Source: Nymphalis io
Lineage: Eukaryota > Arthropoda > Insecta > Lepidoptera > Nymphalidae
Assembly: GCF_905147045.1 (NCBI RefSeq)
Contig: NC_065891.1
Location: forward strand, 13,091,001 to 13,155,000
Direction of reading: 5' to 3'
Length of the DNA stretch: 64,000 nucleotides
Part shown: piece after piece, positions 39,742-51,397 of the stretch
Layout: each line of letters starts with the position of its first letter
How positions within the stretch are numbered: the first letter of the stretch is position 1
Position numbers and translations under genes: made by a program
The notes under the pieces: model-generated
Told to the model about the DNA's origin: nothing
What the model saw: only the letters and a program-made list of their open reading frames with translations
The model's database searches: none

Positions 39742-41208
39742 TTTAACTTCACTTTAACTATTTTGACAGTTAAATGGAAAAATATTATTATTAAAATATA
39801 TTTAATTTTGGCGATATGCATGAAATAACAACATAACCAACAAAGTAAGCGACATGGTTATTGACATATGTAAGCTAAGTTGCCAATTGCCATGCGTGTT
39901 TGACATTAGCAGTTTTTTTGTTTGCTTATAACTTCTTGTTAAAAAGCAAAGGTATTACTTTAAACATTGTGTCATGGACGAAGTTAAAAAAAAATCTTTA
40001 TTATGTATTAAATCTCTTTTTATAACCCTATTGGATGCAAATAATATAAATGGGTAAAAAATAATATTTTTTCAAACCTTCATTCCAACAGCAACAAGAC
40101 CTAAGAGTATAAATGTGGTGATTTACAAAATTCTTCACTACTCAGACTTGATCCAAAAAACAATAACTATTGAATCGACATTCCACGACACGGTTATTTC
40201 GGTTTTATATACCATTATAATGCGTAGATTATGATTATGAGTTATTTGTCCAGTGAATCTGCCTACTTTATTTAATTTTACCTGTAACAGCATGTAAATG
40301 TCCCACTGCTGGGCTAAAGCCTCCTCTCCCTATTTAAGGAGAAGGTTTGGAGCTTATTCCACCACGCTGCTCCAATGCGGGTTGGTGGAATACACATGTG
40401 GCAGAATTTCGATGAAATTAGACACATGCAGGTTTCCTCACGATGTTTTCCTTCACCGAAAAGCACAAGATGAATTATAACCAGAAATTAACCACATGAA
40501 AATTCAGAGGTGCTTGCCCGGGTTTGAACTCACATTCATCGGTTAAGATTCACGCGTTCGTACCACTGGGCCATCTCGGCTTTAATTTTAATCATTAATT
40601 TAATTTTAATCATTCATAAATTATAAAACTAGGTATTAATTGTATTTCAATTGGCTTATCTACGGTCTTTGGGCTTGAGTTTTGTATTTATATACTAAAT
40701 CATTTTTTTTTAATTTTCATTGCACCATTTTATTTTTAGATAAGATAAATATAATATACACTTCCTATTAACTCTTATATCTTTATAATTAATAAGCAGC
40801 TTTTATATAGCCGATTGTCTTTTCTTTCCAAATAATTTGAATTTTAGCGCTTATTTTCTGGCAACATCAAAATTTAGTCAAAATATATACTAATATTACA
40901 AGTTAACTTATTTAAAATAAAAATACTAATTAAATTGACTTCAATATATTACACTGATTAAAAAAATTAAATTAACGTGTATTTTGTTTGTTTTATTTCA
41001 TTTGTATTAGATTTTATTTTATAAATAAGCACTGAAATGTTAATTCCGAACATGCGCAGAATATATTTGCTGGCCAGCGATCCACATCAATGTTCTACGT
41101 CACACCTCTGCGAAATTCTTAGCTCAGGATTGGTTGCGCATTTCGGAAATTACGTATCATCGCCAATCAGAAGTTAGGGCATATCGAGTACTGCCTTGAA
41201 CATCAATC
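39742..41208. other. Divergent spacer between PWP2 and Vha16
   Basis: About 1.5 kb between head-to-head genes. It should hold the PWP2 promoter on the left and the Vha16 promoter on the right. The right part (about 41040-41340) is more GC-rich and without repeats, as expected for a housekeeping promoter. A full SINE A copy sits in the middle at 40271-40590. Confidence 0.5.
40271..40590 (-). mobile_element. SINE A with 10-bp target duplication
   Basis: TTTAATTTTA at 40271-40280 and 40581-40590 flanks a full reversed copy ending CCATCTCGGC. Confidence 0.88.
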
Positions 41209-41218
41209 GTCATATGAC
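41209..41218. promoter_or_regulatory. Vha16: GTCATATGAC palindrome upstream of Vha16
   Basis: A perfect 10-bp palindrome about 130 bp before the start codon. It differs from the CLEAR consensus GTCACGTGAC only in the two central bases. Its position fits a core promoter or first-exon site. Function is inferred. Confidence 0.4.
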
Positions 41219-41346
41219 CCATTCTATCGAGTCTGCAAAGCTTGGGCCATATTTGTCTGTGCTAAAATAGTTTCGTGGAGTGAGTGTGTGCAGATAGTCA
41301 TCACAGTTTTTGGGACCTGTAAATACTCCCACACTTCATAATCAAA

Positions 41347-44197
41347 ATGGCTGAAACAAATCCCATCTATGGACCCTTCTTTGGAGTTATGGGGGCGGCG
41401 TCTGCTATCATTTTCAGTGGTATGTACTTTTTGTGAAATTATCTTCATTGAAATGGCTGTCTGTTATATGAAATCGAATCAAAAATTTTGTTTCGTTTTT
41501 TTACTTAATGTTTTCTAGAGGCTCGAGATGCACCTTAAACTTATCATTACATTGCGAATATGGTTATTTTAGGAGTCCTAAATATAGTTATAGCCGCGCC
41601 TTGAAACATACGCTAAAACCTAGGTAAAATCTATAGTATAGCCATCGGAGACAAATTGTATTGATGTTTTTCATTCAAATAGGTATTTTCGACAATTCTG
41701 GGCGTAGTTTTGAGATATATAAACCGAATTGATCGTCATGTGATTGATACAACGATGGTGCCTTCTACCATCGTTGTATTATGTTGGCACCACTGTTAAT
41801 GTAGCGTAAATCCTGTAATGTCATATTTCCAAGAATTCATCATCGTTCAACCAGTATTTGACCGATCTCTAGAGAAAAATAGGGCAGGAGGCGGTACCTG
41901 CACGATTCTTACAAGAATATGAAGCTGACCTTAATATAATATTGATTTTAAGATGACAGTGAGACAAAGATTTGCGTGATAAACGAGATACCATTGTCAT
42001 TTCTTTATTTCCAATGGTAAAGTCAATCGATTTTTATATTGACACAATAACTTGACATCACATGACAGGAAACTTGGTCATGTGATTTACTCAAGGTCTA
42101 ACTTAGGGAATATCAAATGCCAATGCTGTTATTCCTGGGTTATTTCCAATGTTAAAATCAATATACTTTGATATTGATTGACACAATAACTTGAAATCAC
42201 ATGATGGGTAATTTAGTCATGTGATGAAGACAAGTTGTAACTTAAAAAATTCTCTGAAAGATTACTTATTGATCACATATTGAACATGAGTCAATAATCG
42301 GAAGATAGTAATGCATTATATTATATTTTTAAATTTAAAATTCTGTTTTTTTTTTAAATCTTCAGTCATGTGTTTAACATTTTCATACAAATCACAACTT
42401 ACAGTAACACAAGATAATTGTATATAGAATACATAATATATATGCAGGTTTCATTTGCATTGTATAAAAATAATGATAGTTCTATCTTTATGAATTCAAA
42501 ACAGGACAGATCTCGATTAGTCACATGATATGAACAATCATGAGTTTCTTAATCACATGGTTAAGTGCATTTTAAATAAAATTATAGAACACTGATATTA
42601 AAATATTATCAGATTATGTAAAAGTATGTAATTAGTTATCACATGATCAATGCCAATCATTATTTAAAATATAGTTTTTCTGAAATTAAAAGTAACAGTA
42701 TTTATTACTATTCCACTGCTAAAGAAGTTGGAGTATTCATAAAGAAATAATTACATAATATACATTAGCGAATATACCTGCTAAGAATCTTCACTTGATC
42801 AACTAGAAAATAATGATATTTAAAAAGGTATATTAGTTATTTAATTCTGATGAAACAGGCTAATTATCTTAGTGGTAGGCCTTTGTGAAAGCCCATCTGG
42901 GTAGGTACAACCTACTCATCATATTCTACCACCAAGCAGCAATATTTAGTATTATTGTGTTCCGCTTTGAAGAATAACCCAGTGTACAAAGAACATAACA
43001 AATTAGTTAAACAAAGGTTGGTGGTGCAATTGTGATGTAAGGGATGATTAATATTTCTTACAATACCAATGTGTATGGGCAGTTGCAACCACTTACCATC
43101 AGCTGGTCAACTTGATAGTCTAGTCAGACTTTATACAACTAAAAAATTAGTATATGTGTCTATCTACCGTTGGATTTATATAAAATAACCTATGCTATAA
43201 CTCTATACATGAAGGAAAGTTTTCCAAATTGAAATCAGGTCATGGAAATATACCACACCCTTAGTTCTTTTATTATGTAATTACATCAATTTAACATTAG
43301 ACTTACAATTACATACAACTGTTAATACTTATTACTCTTAATTTATAAAAGCTAACAAATTTATAATCATTTTACACAAATGCCTCAATCAAGTTTGTGA
43401 CAAATTAAATCGATTATATTTCACAGTTCACTTATTATCTATTATATACAATTAAACAATATTGGTCACAATTTGATTTGTATAAGTAAAAAAATATTAT
43501 ACAAAAACCTTAAGATGACCTTATCTTAGAAACCATTATTGTATGACATACTTAATAGTTCTGCTTATAATTAATGTTATTTTTTATTAATAATTTTCCA
43601 GCCCTGGGAGCGGCTTATGGAACCGCCAAGTCAGGTACCGGTATCGCCGCCATGTCGGTGATGCGGCCTGAGCTCATCATGAAGTCCATCATTCCCGTTG
43701 TCATGGCTGGTATTATTGCCATCTACGGGTTGGTCGTGGCTGTACTGATTGCTGGTTCTCTTGAGGCACCAGCCACTTATCCCCTGTTCAGGTGAGCTAT
43801 AAAGCTTTGTACATAATTATTGATATTTAAGAATTTTTTATTGATTAACAGTTTTTTTTCTTGAGTATTCTTACTTCCTTTTTATAACCTTCAAATTAAT
43901 TTTGTAATGACAGTAAGCAAGGTTGCAAATTACCATTATTATATATATATATATCTTTACCTCATTGTATTTTTTCTTCTTTACAGAGGGTTCATCCACT
44001 TGGGAGCCGGTCTTGCTGTAGGTTTCTCTGGTCTGGCTGCTGGATTCGCCATAGGCATCGTTGGTGATGCTGGCGTGCGTGGTACAGCTCAACAGCCCAG
44101 GCTATTCGTCGGAATGATTCTTATCCTCATTTTCGCTGAAGTGTTGGGTCTATACGGTCTTATCGTGGCCATCTACCTTTACACGAAACAACAGTAA
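41347..44197 (+). CDS. Vha16: V-type proton ATPase 16 kDa proteolipid subunit c
   Basis: Three exons, 41347-41419, 43602-43791 and 43987-44197, join in frame with GT-AG junctions into 158 codons (157 residues), the usual length. The product begins MAETNPIYGPFFGVMG and has four membrane helices: ALGAAYGTAKSG, VMAGIIAIYGLVVAVLI, GLAVGFSGLAAGFAIG and LILIFAEVLGLYGLIVAIYLY. Glu139 in helix 4 (IFAEVLGLYG) is the proton-carrying carboxylate of the rotor ring. The protein forms the membrane c-ring of the V0 sector, which acidifies lysosomes, endosomes and the apical membranes of insect epithelia. Intron 1 (2.2 kb) carries a cluster of E-box-like sites described separately. Earlier AUGs upstream are not in frame with this conserved start. 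Confidence 0.97.
41747..41779. repeat. Perfect 13-bp inverted repeat with 7-nt loop
   Basis: ATACAACGATGGT (41747-41759) pairs with ACCATCGTTGTAT (41767-41779) in Vha16 intron 1, immediately after the first TCATGTGA site. Confidence 0.9.
42005..42250. repeat. Diverged two-unit tandem duplication (period about 135-139 bp)
   Basis: Unit 1 starts TTATTTCCAAT at 42005 and unit 2 starts with the same word at 42140. Both contain GACACAATAACTTGA followed by an inverted pair TCACATGA...TCATGTGA. The flanks have drifted but all four motif copies are exact. Confidence 0.85.
42870..43125 (+). mobile_element. Diverged repeat B in Vha16 intron 1
   Basis: AGTGGTAGGCCTTTGTGAAA, GGGTAGGTACAACCTACTCA and ACCACTTACCATCAGCTGGT follow family order. 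Confidence 0.8.
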
Positions 44198-44985
44198 ATC
44201 TGCTAGCACACTCCCGTCGCCCGTGCCCCGGAGCCCTATGCCTTACGTGATCTATCTGCTCATAATATCTCGCGCACAGGGGACGTCGTCGCCGGTAGCG
44301 GCCCTGCATAGCGCCCCGAGGCACATCTGTAAAGTAACTTGTTGAGAACTTACGCTTCAGTATAATCGTTCGCATATCTCCGGCGCGACACGGACTCGAT
44401 GCTGCGTCCGAGTCGTGCCTCGAGACGCGTAATGTATAAATAGTTTTTAAACTTCAATTTTATAATAACGAATAAAGCACGAGCCCCGAATCATGTTTGA
44501 TGCTACCGCGCGATGACGGAGTTATTTATTTTTAATTTAATTTCCGCTAATGTTTTGTTAAGGTGACTGGAGTATATCACCGACATATCAATTTATTTGC
44601 GCGTTACCATCACTCGCGATCGAACCGTTACATCTGACGATATCACTTTTAGATTATTTTAGCGTTAAGGCGAAACTAATGTACAGTTAGAGTAGAAAGT
44701 TAAGTCCAAACAATTTATCTTAAAATAATTTATGAACCGTTAAACCCCCAGGGTACTGTGTACCGATATCTATTGCTGAGAGTTAAGCTCGAACCTGGCT
44801 TGAGTATACTTGCTATTACAGCTTTTGGTGTCTAAAGCGAGTGTACTTATCCATACTACTTGTACTGTTGCCTGTATTGTGTACCAATGCTCCGTGACCA
44901 CTGAAATTATTCCAAAGCGAGTCACGAACAATGTAATGCCAGGGATCAGTTAATAAACATGATTTGTACATTCCATATTATTTTG
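44198..44985 (+). other. Vha16: Vha16 3' UTR with two candidate poly(A) signals
   Basis: The stretch after the stop has higher GC content than the intergenic DNA. AATAAA occurs at 44471-44476 and 44952-44957, so short and long 3' ends are possible. No other gene is seen. Confidence 0.6.
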
Positions 44986-45667
44986 TTTCTACTTGATTGT
45001 TTTGTGTGTTTTATTTTCCTTGTCGATCTTTACATGAGCAACAAGATTTATATATTAATTAGGAAGGCGGATGCTACATGACATTGCACTGTCGTATTAT
45101 ATCAAATAATCTATGAATATATTAAAATATAAAATTAAAAACAAAAAAAAAAAACGTTTCTGACGACTTACTATGTGAAATATATTTCAAAATATTTTTA
45201 TGTATACCTCATAGTCAAAATGATGTTTGAATGAATATAAATTGGTAAGTAAAATTAATACAAATAGGTGAAATTGTATTATTTTAGGTTTCATGTTAGA
45301 GAATGTTATAATCTTCGGTGTTATTGAATGAATTGTGTTAATAAAATATTTTGAAAAGTACTGTAAATTATGAATCGAGTGTTTCAGTTCAATTGTCCAG
45401 TTTTGTTTGCTCATTCCAAACCTTAACATCCTAATTATTTTATACACTAGAATTAAGTTAGTGGATAATGAAATCGTTGCATCCTATATGAATAAAGGTC
45501 GAAACATCGCATCGGCGTATCGCGCCTATTCGCAATTTGTGTTTTGACCCTAACAGTAATAATTGTTAATCTCAATTATAAAGAAACTTAAATTGCAATA
45601 AAGATACGTACCAATGAGACAAACTAGGTAACTAGTTGGTCTGACAGCAGTAATTATATATAACAAT

Positions 45668-45805
45668 AAATACAATGCATACACTAACAGTCTGTTAATG
45701 TGTTACTGCTGGGCTAAGGCCTCCTTCCTCCCTTTTGAGGAGAAGGTTTGGAGCTTATTCCACCACGCTGCTCCAATGCGGGTTGGTAGAAAATACAATG
45801 CATAC
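45668..45805 (-). mobile_element. SINE A lacking its head, with 15-bp target duplication
   Basis: AAATACAATGCATAC at 45668-45682 and 45791-45805 bounds a reversed 3' half of SINE A, so the head was lost at insertion. Confidence 0.9.
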
Positions 45806-45872
45806 TAAATATAATTTACTTAGTAAAGAATATAATAACAAATTCCATTAGTAGTATTTATACGTTAAAATT

Positions 45873-46013
45873 GTGGGTTCAAACCCGGGCAAGCACCACT
45901 GAATTTTCATGTGCTTAATTGTTTATAATTCATCTCGTGCTTGACAGTGAAGGAAAACCTTAAAAGGGGGAGGAGGCCTTAACCCAGAAGTGGGACATTA
46001 ACAGGCTGTTACT
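45873..46013 (+). mobile_element. SINE A with internal deletion
   Basis: GTGGGTTCAAACCCGGGCAA to GACATTAACAGGCTGTTACT. The middle is missing after GTGAAGGAAAAC. Confidence 0.8.
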
Positions 46014-46055
46014 GTTTTAGTTAAAATACCTACGAATTGATGCTTATTGCTAATT

Positions 46056-46150
46056 TAGTGGTAGTAGAGTCGCGTTTGGACTCTACTACCACTTACCATC
46101 AGGTGGAGTAGAGTCATTTGCCCTCCCGGCGAATATATAAAAAAAAAATT
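46056..46150 (+). mobile_element. Short poly(A)-ended repeat F
   Basis: TGGTAGTAGAGTCGCGTTTG, ACTTACCATCAGGTGGAGTA and a tail of As. Complementary to 14711-14800. Confidence 0.6.
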
Positions 46151-47776
46151 TAAACCTTAAATTTTATCGATGATATGAATTTTATGATGATGATGATAGA
46201 TCAAGAACAGCTGTTGATTGATGTCCCCTGTTCTATTCTAGCATCGATCGATTAATATGGTAACTAGAAAGAATATAACCTTAGTGGTAAAAAGCCGTTG
46301 ATCGACTTTGTTCTATAACACCCTTTTTTATTGAAAAAAAAACGGATTTGATTTGAAGCCAAAAATTCATTCCTATATTTATTTATATGATAGAAGAGAC
46401 AAATAATTGTACAATCACGTGACGAAAGAAAAACAAATTTCTATGTGCAGCACTTATGCTGGGCTTATCGCTTAAATCGCTGTTAGTAGCGATTTCTTCC
46501 AGGCATATACCTAAACACACTAATAATTGATCACATTACAATACTACAGAAATACGGTAAAACACACATACAAGTACATACTGCCTACAGTATTACGTAA
46601 TTATTATAACAAGAAATACTTCAATTACTGAAGTCTCCGACTTAAAATCTTAAAATATTTATGAACAATTGTTTGAATACCTAGAAAATAGGAAAGTAAA
46701 GAAAAGTAATAAGATAATCGTTTTTTCAAGTTAAATCGTCTTAATGGTAATCAAGTTTTAGCATTGAATGAAAATTTCGAGATATCACGTACAAGATACT
46801 TTCGGCAAGGGAATTTGAAATATTAGAAATAGTGCTTGCTTAATATTAAATACTTTTACAATATATATATAATATGCCGACGTAGTCGCAGAAAAAAAAG
46901 GTCCAGGCGCCTTCCAAGCGATCGCTGTAACAGACATTCAAAAATGTTGTATGAAATGAGGATAAAATACGCGAGGCAAGTGGTAGAACGGGCGAATAGA
47001 TTGGTTTCGAAATTTTTATATCTCATCGGTTAAAATTTCATCCGTACACTCTACAATCTACATTATAAAGACTAGTTTTAAATGGGAACAACAATACAAT
47101 TGTCATGTGTTTATTAAATATAATATGAACAATATGACCGATCGATGTTATAAGAGTCGTATCATAAATTTAAGAAAGTTCAAAGTAATTAAATGAATCG
47201 CGCTGGTGACTGCGGGCCGAGGTGTGTGCCTAATATTTAATTTATTCATTATTAATGTACTTAAAAGCTTTACATTTATAAGTAAAAACTACTATCGATC
47301 GGCATACAAAAGTAAATACTCTGACTGGCAAAAGGAACTCGGCAACTATAAGTTAAGATTTCATTTATGTTGTGTTATGAAATAAACCTGAACAAAATTG
47401 TTCGATCAATTTATTAATAATATAAATTAACAATGTATATGATCATTGACTATGATTTTTAATTAATTGTTTTAAAAGTTATAAAACAATAGTTGTTGTT
47501 TATGGTGCTGGCAATATAATCGACCTGCAAGATTACTATTTTTACAAAAGATCCTTATTTAGTCTTCAGTTTAAATATATAGAATTCAATGAGATTAATT
47601 TGACAACAACTTTCCATTTAGATACCTGTAACCTGTATTGATTTTAGGTGACGTTACAGCTGTCACTTGTCAATTTATAAAGTTTGGTTGGCGTTTCATA
47701 ATTGGCTCGAATTTATATTGCAATTGGAGTGAAGTTTTGTTTTACATAAAATAATATAAAGCTTAAATTCGATAAA

Positions 47777-50700
47777 ATGAAATATAAAACATTATTATGC
47801 ATTACTGTAATTCTAACATACTACAATATAGAAGCCCAAAATCGCGCTAAAGGAGTATGTTTAATTGAAGATTTCATTTGAAGCCGGTGCGATTTTTATA
47901 TTTTTGAAACAATGATTACCTTTTGCATTACAGCTCGAAGAGAAAGTCCAGCAACTGACGGATATGACAGCAAAACATTCAATAATACCATTGAATTTAA
48001 ACAAGTTTAAGGATTATGTTAAGTCTCCACCGAGGGACTACTCTTTCATAGTGATGTTCACAGCTATGGCACCTTCCCGGCGGTGTACTATATGTCAACA
48101 TGTCTATGATGAATATGTGGTCGTAGCCAATTCATTCCGCGTCTCACCATCTTATAGTGACAAATTATTCTTCGGAATGGTTGACTTTGATGAAGGTTCA
48201 GATATCTTCCAGATGGTAATTATATGATAAAATTATATCGAAATATCATACATTTTAATGTAGTTAAAAACTTAAATATTATTTCATATTTTAACCAATG
48301 ATTTAGTAGTTTACTATTCTAAAAACTTATGTATAAAATAATATGTGCAACCAATATACAAGGTGATTAAGGTCAGTTTTAGGTGTTAGGCCACCTTTTT
48401 GCTAACATTACCTGCCTTTTTTTTAAGCTGACTAATTATATATAAGCTGTTATCTATTCAGGCTTATTTATTAAAAATTGCACTAATATATCTTGTTTCT
48501 CCATTTATAAAAATATCAAGAAAACTGTATGTCTACTTTTGCCTACTGAACTATAAATCCTGGTTGATATCAGAATATAATATTCAATAATAAACTAACA
48601 ACAGTTATATTATTCTTCTATTATAAAAGTATTTCCAATATAGACATACTATTACAATCTCTTCTCCATTTGTAAGAGTTAAATTTCATTTAAAAAAGCT
48701 TAAGAAATATTAAAATATGATGATAAAAAAAATTACAAACCCTTTTTTCAGCTACGATTGAACACAGCCCCAGTGATTATGCACTTCCCTGCTAAAGGGA
48801 AGCCTAAACCTGCTGATTCCATGGACTTTGAAAGAGCAGGTATACATGCGGAAGCAATAATCAAGTGGATTCAAGACAGGACTGATATTCAGGTAAGAGA
48901 AAAATACTGTTAGTTAGCTACTGTTGTTTATGGTAATCACACTTACTGTCAAGTTCATTTACTAAAACTAAGCCATATGTAGCAAAAAATTAGATGAATG
49001 TAAATTTTCGAGTAATCATGTGATAACTGGGTAACAGAAACCAAGTGCACACACCAGCACCAGCAAAGAGGGTTGTGAGAATTACTTACTAGAATTTTAT
49101 TATGTTATTTAAAAACTTATTGATAACATAGTAACTATATTGTCCTTTTTTTAATGCTGGAAAAACTCATTACATATTTCCCCCACGGGAACGGTTGGGG
49201 GTATGTTGGACTTGCTGATGTCCCAGGCGCCGAGTGCACCACAAACATTGGAATACTCATTAAAACTCTTTTACATGCTATATATATATTTATTTGCATG
49301 CTACCGTGATGAATAACATTTTCCTGTCTTTAACTATTGAATTCACAATGCTGGACACAATATTAATACTTGATATTAACTTTATGTAATTACACTCATA
49401 AAAAAATTATGGTATACTAATTTTTTAAAATAATAAATCTACAAATAATTTTGCCGAGAGCCGAGATGGCCCAGAGGTGATTCTAAACCTATGATCGTGA
49501 GTTCAAATATAGGTAAGCACCACTAAATTCTTATGTGTTTAATTTGTGTTTTACCTTGAAGAAATACATGTGGTCCTCACATGCATGTCTCTTAATTTCA
49601 TTGATATTCTGTCACCTGTGTTTCCATCAACTAGTATTGGAGCAGCATAGTGGAAAAAGCACCAAACTTTCTCTTTAAAGCAAAAGGAATAATTTAATTA
49701 TTTCTAAATATGTTTGGGCACGGACTTGGATAGATGGCTGTAAAAAGTGTTACATTATTCATTTCAAAGCATCATAAATTGTTGATTATAGATAAATATA
49801 TCCGACTGCGATATGCGGAAGGCAATAAAACCTTACTAGAATTTTGACTAAAGAAAAATAAAGCCAAACTTCAAATTTCTAGTTTTTTTTAATTTCTACT
49901 GTATTTTCGGACCAATAAAAAATTTTTTTTAGAAATAATAAGTTGTGATTTAATTTACAGATTCGTGTTTTCCGTCCACCAAACTACTCGGGTGCTGTTG
50001 CGTTTGGGCTGCTCTTCATATTACTAGCGGGGTTTTTATACCTAAGACGTAACAACCTTGAGTTTCTTTACAACAAACAAATGTGGGCCATTATCGCCGT
50101 TTTCTTCTGCTTCGCCATGGTGTCGGGTCAGATGTGGAATCAGATTCGTGGACCACCTTTCTTTCACAGAACTAAGAATGGGCCGGTTTATATTAATGGA
50201 GGTTCCCATGGCCAGTTTGTGTTGGAGAGCTACATTGTAGCAATATTAAGTATCCTTTTTTTTTGTTAAGTGTTGAAAAACCAAAGTTATTTTTACAAGC
50301 TTTTATTTGGAACTGATTTCACCCAACCAAATGAGTTGAAATTCGGCACATATTTAATCCTGATAATAATATAATTATCTAGGAAAGTGGATTTTAATAT
50401 ATTTTAAAAATTATTTATTTATAAAACCTTTTTTTTTATATTAATTAAAGCTTATTATTCTATATACTTCAAGAAGTATAATATTAGACTCGCCTCGCTT
50501 TTGTATAAACAGATTGTAGAATAGTTCCATTATACATAAAAAATATTTTTTTAATTAAAAATATCAAATTTTTTCTGAACATAATAATCCAGATGGTGCA
50601 GTAGTTGTAGGAATGATTTTAATGATAGAAGCAGCGGGTGGAGTTAAAGGGACAGTTATTGCTGCTCTAGAAGGAAAGAGGCGGCGTTTCCAATCTGTTG

Positions 50701-51163
50701 TCGGATTGGTATTAGTATGCGTGTTCTTCTCGCTACTCCTCTCTGTATTTAGAGCTAAAACTCAAGGCTATCCGTATAGGTAAGAATATTTATATTAATT
50801 ATGTCTTCATATATTTATGATTTTTAAAATGAAATATATTTAGCGGGGAATGAATTGTCTTCCGAAAGGTACTGTTACCGTAGATGTGATAAACAATTAC
50901 GCTTTAGGAAATGGGGCGGGTATTTTAAATTTATTTGGGTGATAGTGAGACACGTAGACATAAATCGAGACAGTCCCTCACAAAATAGGTTGCATGGAAA
51001 TGTTAAGTATACCAGGAAAGGCGCCTTATCCAAATCCGTCATGGCGCCTTCTATTTTAAATTCACTCTTAGATTACAACTTCAAATTTTCTTATAAAAGT
51101 TTTAATTTTTAACATAAAATTTTTTTTCATTCGTTTATTTGTTTCAGCTTCCTCTTCAAATAA
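47777..51163 (+). CDS. OST3/TUSC3: Oligosaccharyltransferase OST3/OST6-type subunit (TUSC3/MAGT1 homologue)
   Basis: Six exons, 47777-47854, 47934-48215, 48752-48892, 49961-50249, 50593-50779 and 51148-51163, splice to 331 codons (330 residues). Human MAGT1 has 335. Seen: a signal peptide of about 20 residues (MKYKTLLCITVILTYYNIEA), a lumenal thioredoxin-like domain with a CxxC site (RRCTICQHV, Cys77 and Cys80), FFGMVDFDEGSDIFQ, and then four membrane helices, the last ending YPYSFLFK. Known role: an ER membrane oxidoreductase subunit of the STT3B-type oligosaccharyltransferase. It forms mixed disulfides with substrates so that slow-folding acceptor sites can be N-glycosylated. The start is the only Met before a good signal sequence. 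Insects usually have one gene for both human paralogues, so TUSC3 and MAGT1 cannot be told apart here. The neighbouring convergent gene also serves N-glycosylation. Confidence 0.95.
49141..49275. repeat. Fragment of repeat E, reversed
   Basis: GGGGGTATGTTGGACTTGCT and GGCGCCGAGTGCACCACAAA match the reverse of 28640-28705. OST3 intron 3. Confidence 0.55.
49457..49690 (+). mobile_element. Old SINE A copy in OST3 intron 3
   Basis: GAGCCGAGATGGCCCAGAGG and TAAGCACCACTAAATTCTTA with many changes downstream. Confidence 0.75.
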
Positions 51164-51286
51164 AAAATTGAATATTTGAAACACAAATGTCATGAGTGCA
51201 ATTGAAAGTGTGTGATGAAATATTATAATTTTAATTAAGAAAATGAAACAACTATTTATTTATGTGTCTATTTCATAAACATTGTA

Positions 51287-51292
51287 AATAAA
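51287..51292 (+). terminator. OST3/TUSC3: OST3 polyadenylation signal
   Basis: AATAAA 124 nt after the stop codon, in a normal position for cleavage near 51305-51315. Confidence 0.55.
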
Positions 51293-51312
51293 TGTTACAA
51301 TATATGTATTCT

Positions 51313-51318
51313 TTTATT
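51313..51318 (-). terminator. SRD5A3: SRD5A3 polyadenylation signal
   Basis: AATAAA on the minus strand, 80 nt past the SRD5A3 stop. It lies only about 20 bp from the opposite gene's signal, so the two transcripts should abut or overlap. Confidence 0.5.
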
Positions 51319-51397
51319 TAATTTAGTATAAAATATATTCAGCCTCATGATAACTTATTCGTAAAAAAATAAATAGCATATTAATTATATAAAAATA

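Larger units (their letters stand above)
41736..42646. promoter_or_regulatory. Vha16: Cluster of TCACATGA/TCATGTGA M-box-like sites in Vha16 intron 1
   Basis: Exact 8-mers at 41736-41743, 42058-42065, 42078-42085, 42197-42204, 42217-42224, 42521-42528 and 42639-42646. One-mismatch versions lie at 42366-42373 and 42553-42560. Most extend to RTCACATGAY. MITF/TFE proteins bind TCACATGA and TCACGTGA, and Drosophila Mitf is known to activate V-ATPase subunit genes. The link to this cluster is inference, so the call is a candidate intronic enhancer. Confidence 0.6.
44986..47639. other. Spacer between Vha16 and OST3
   Basis: AT-rich. It holds a truncated SINE A with clear target duplication (45683-45790), an internally deleted SINE A (45873-46013), a short poly(A)-ended repeat (46056-46150) and a TCACGTGA E-box (46415-46422). 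A small basic open frame at 46836-47033 was not recognised as part of a gene. Confidence 0.5.

Noticed and set aside
46836..47033. 65-codon basic open frame (CRRSRRKKRSRR...)
   Set aside because: No family recognised, no matching exons nearby, and it starts in an ATATAT run. It may be chance; transcript evidence would be needed.
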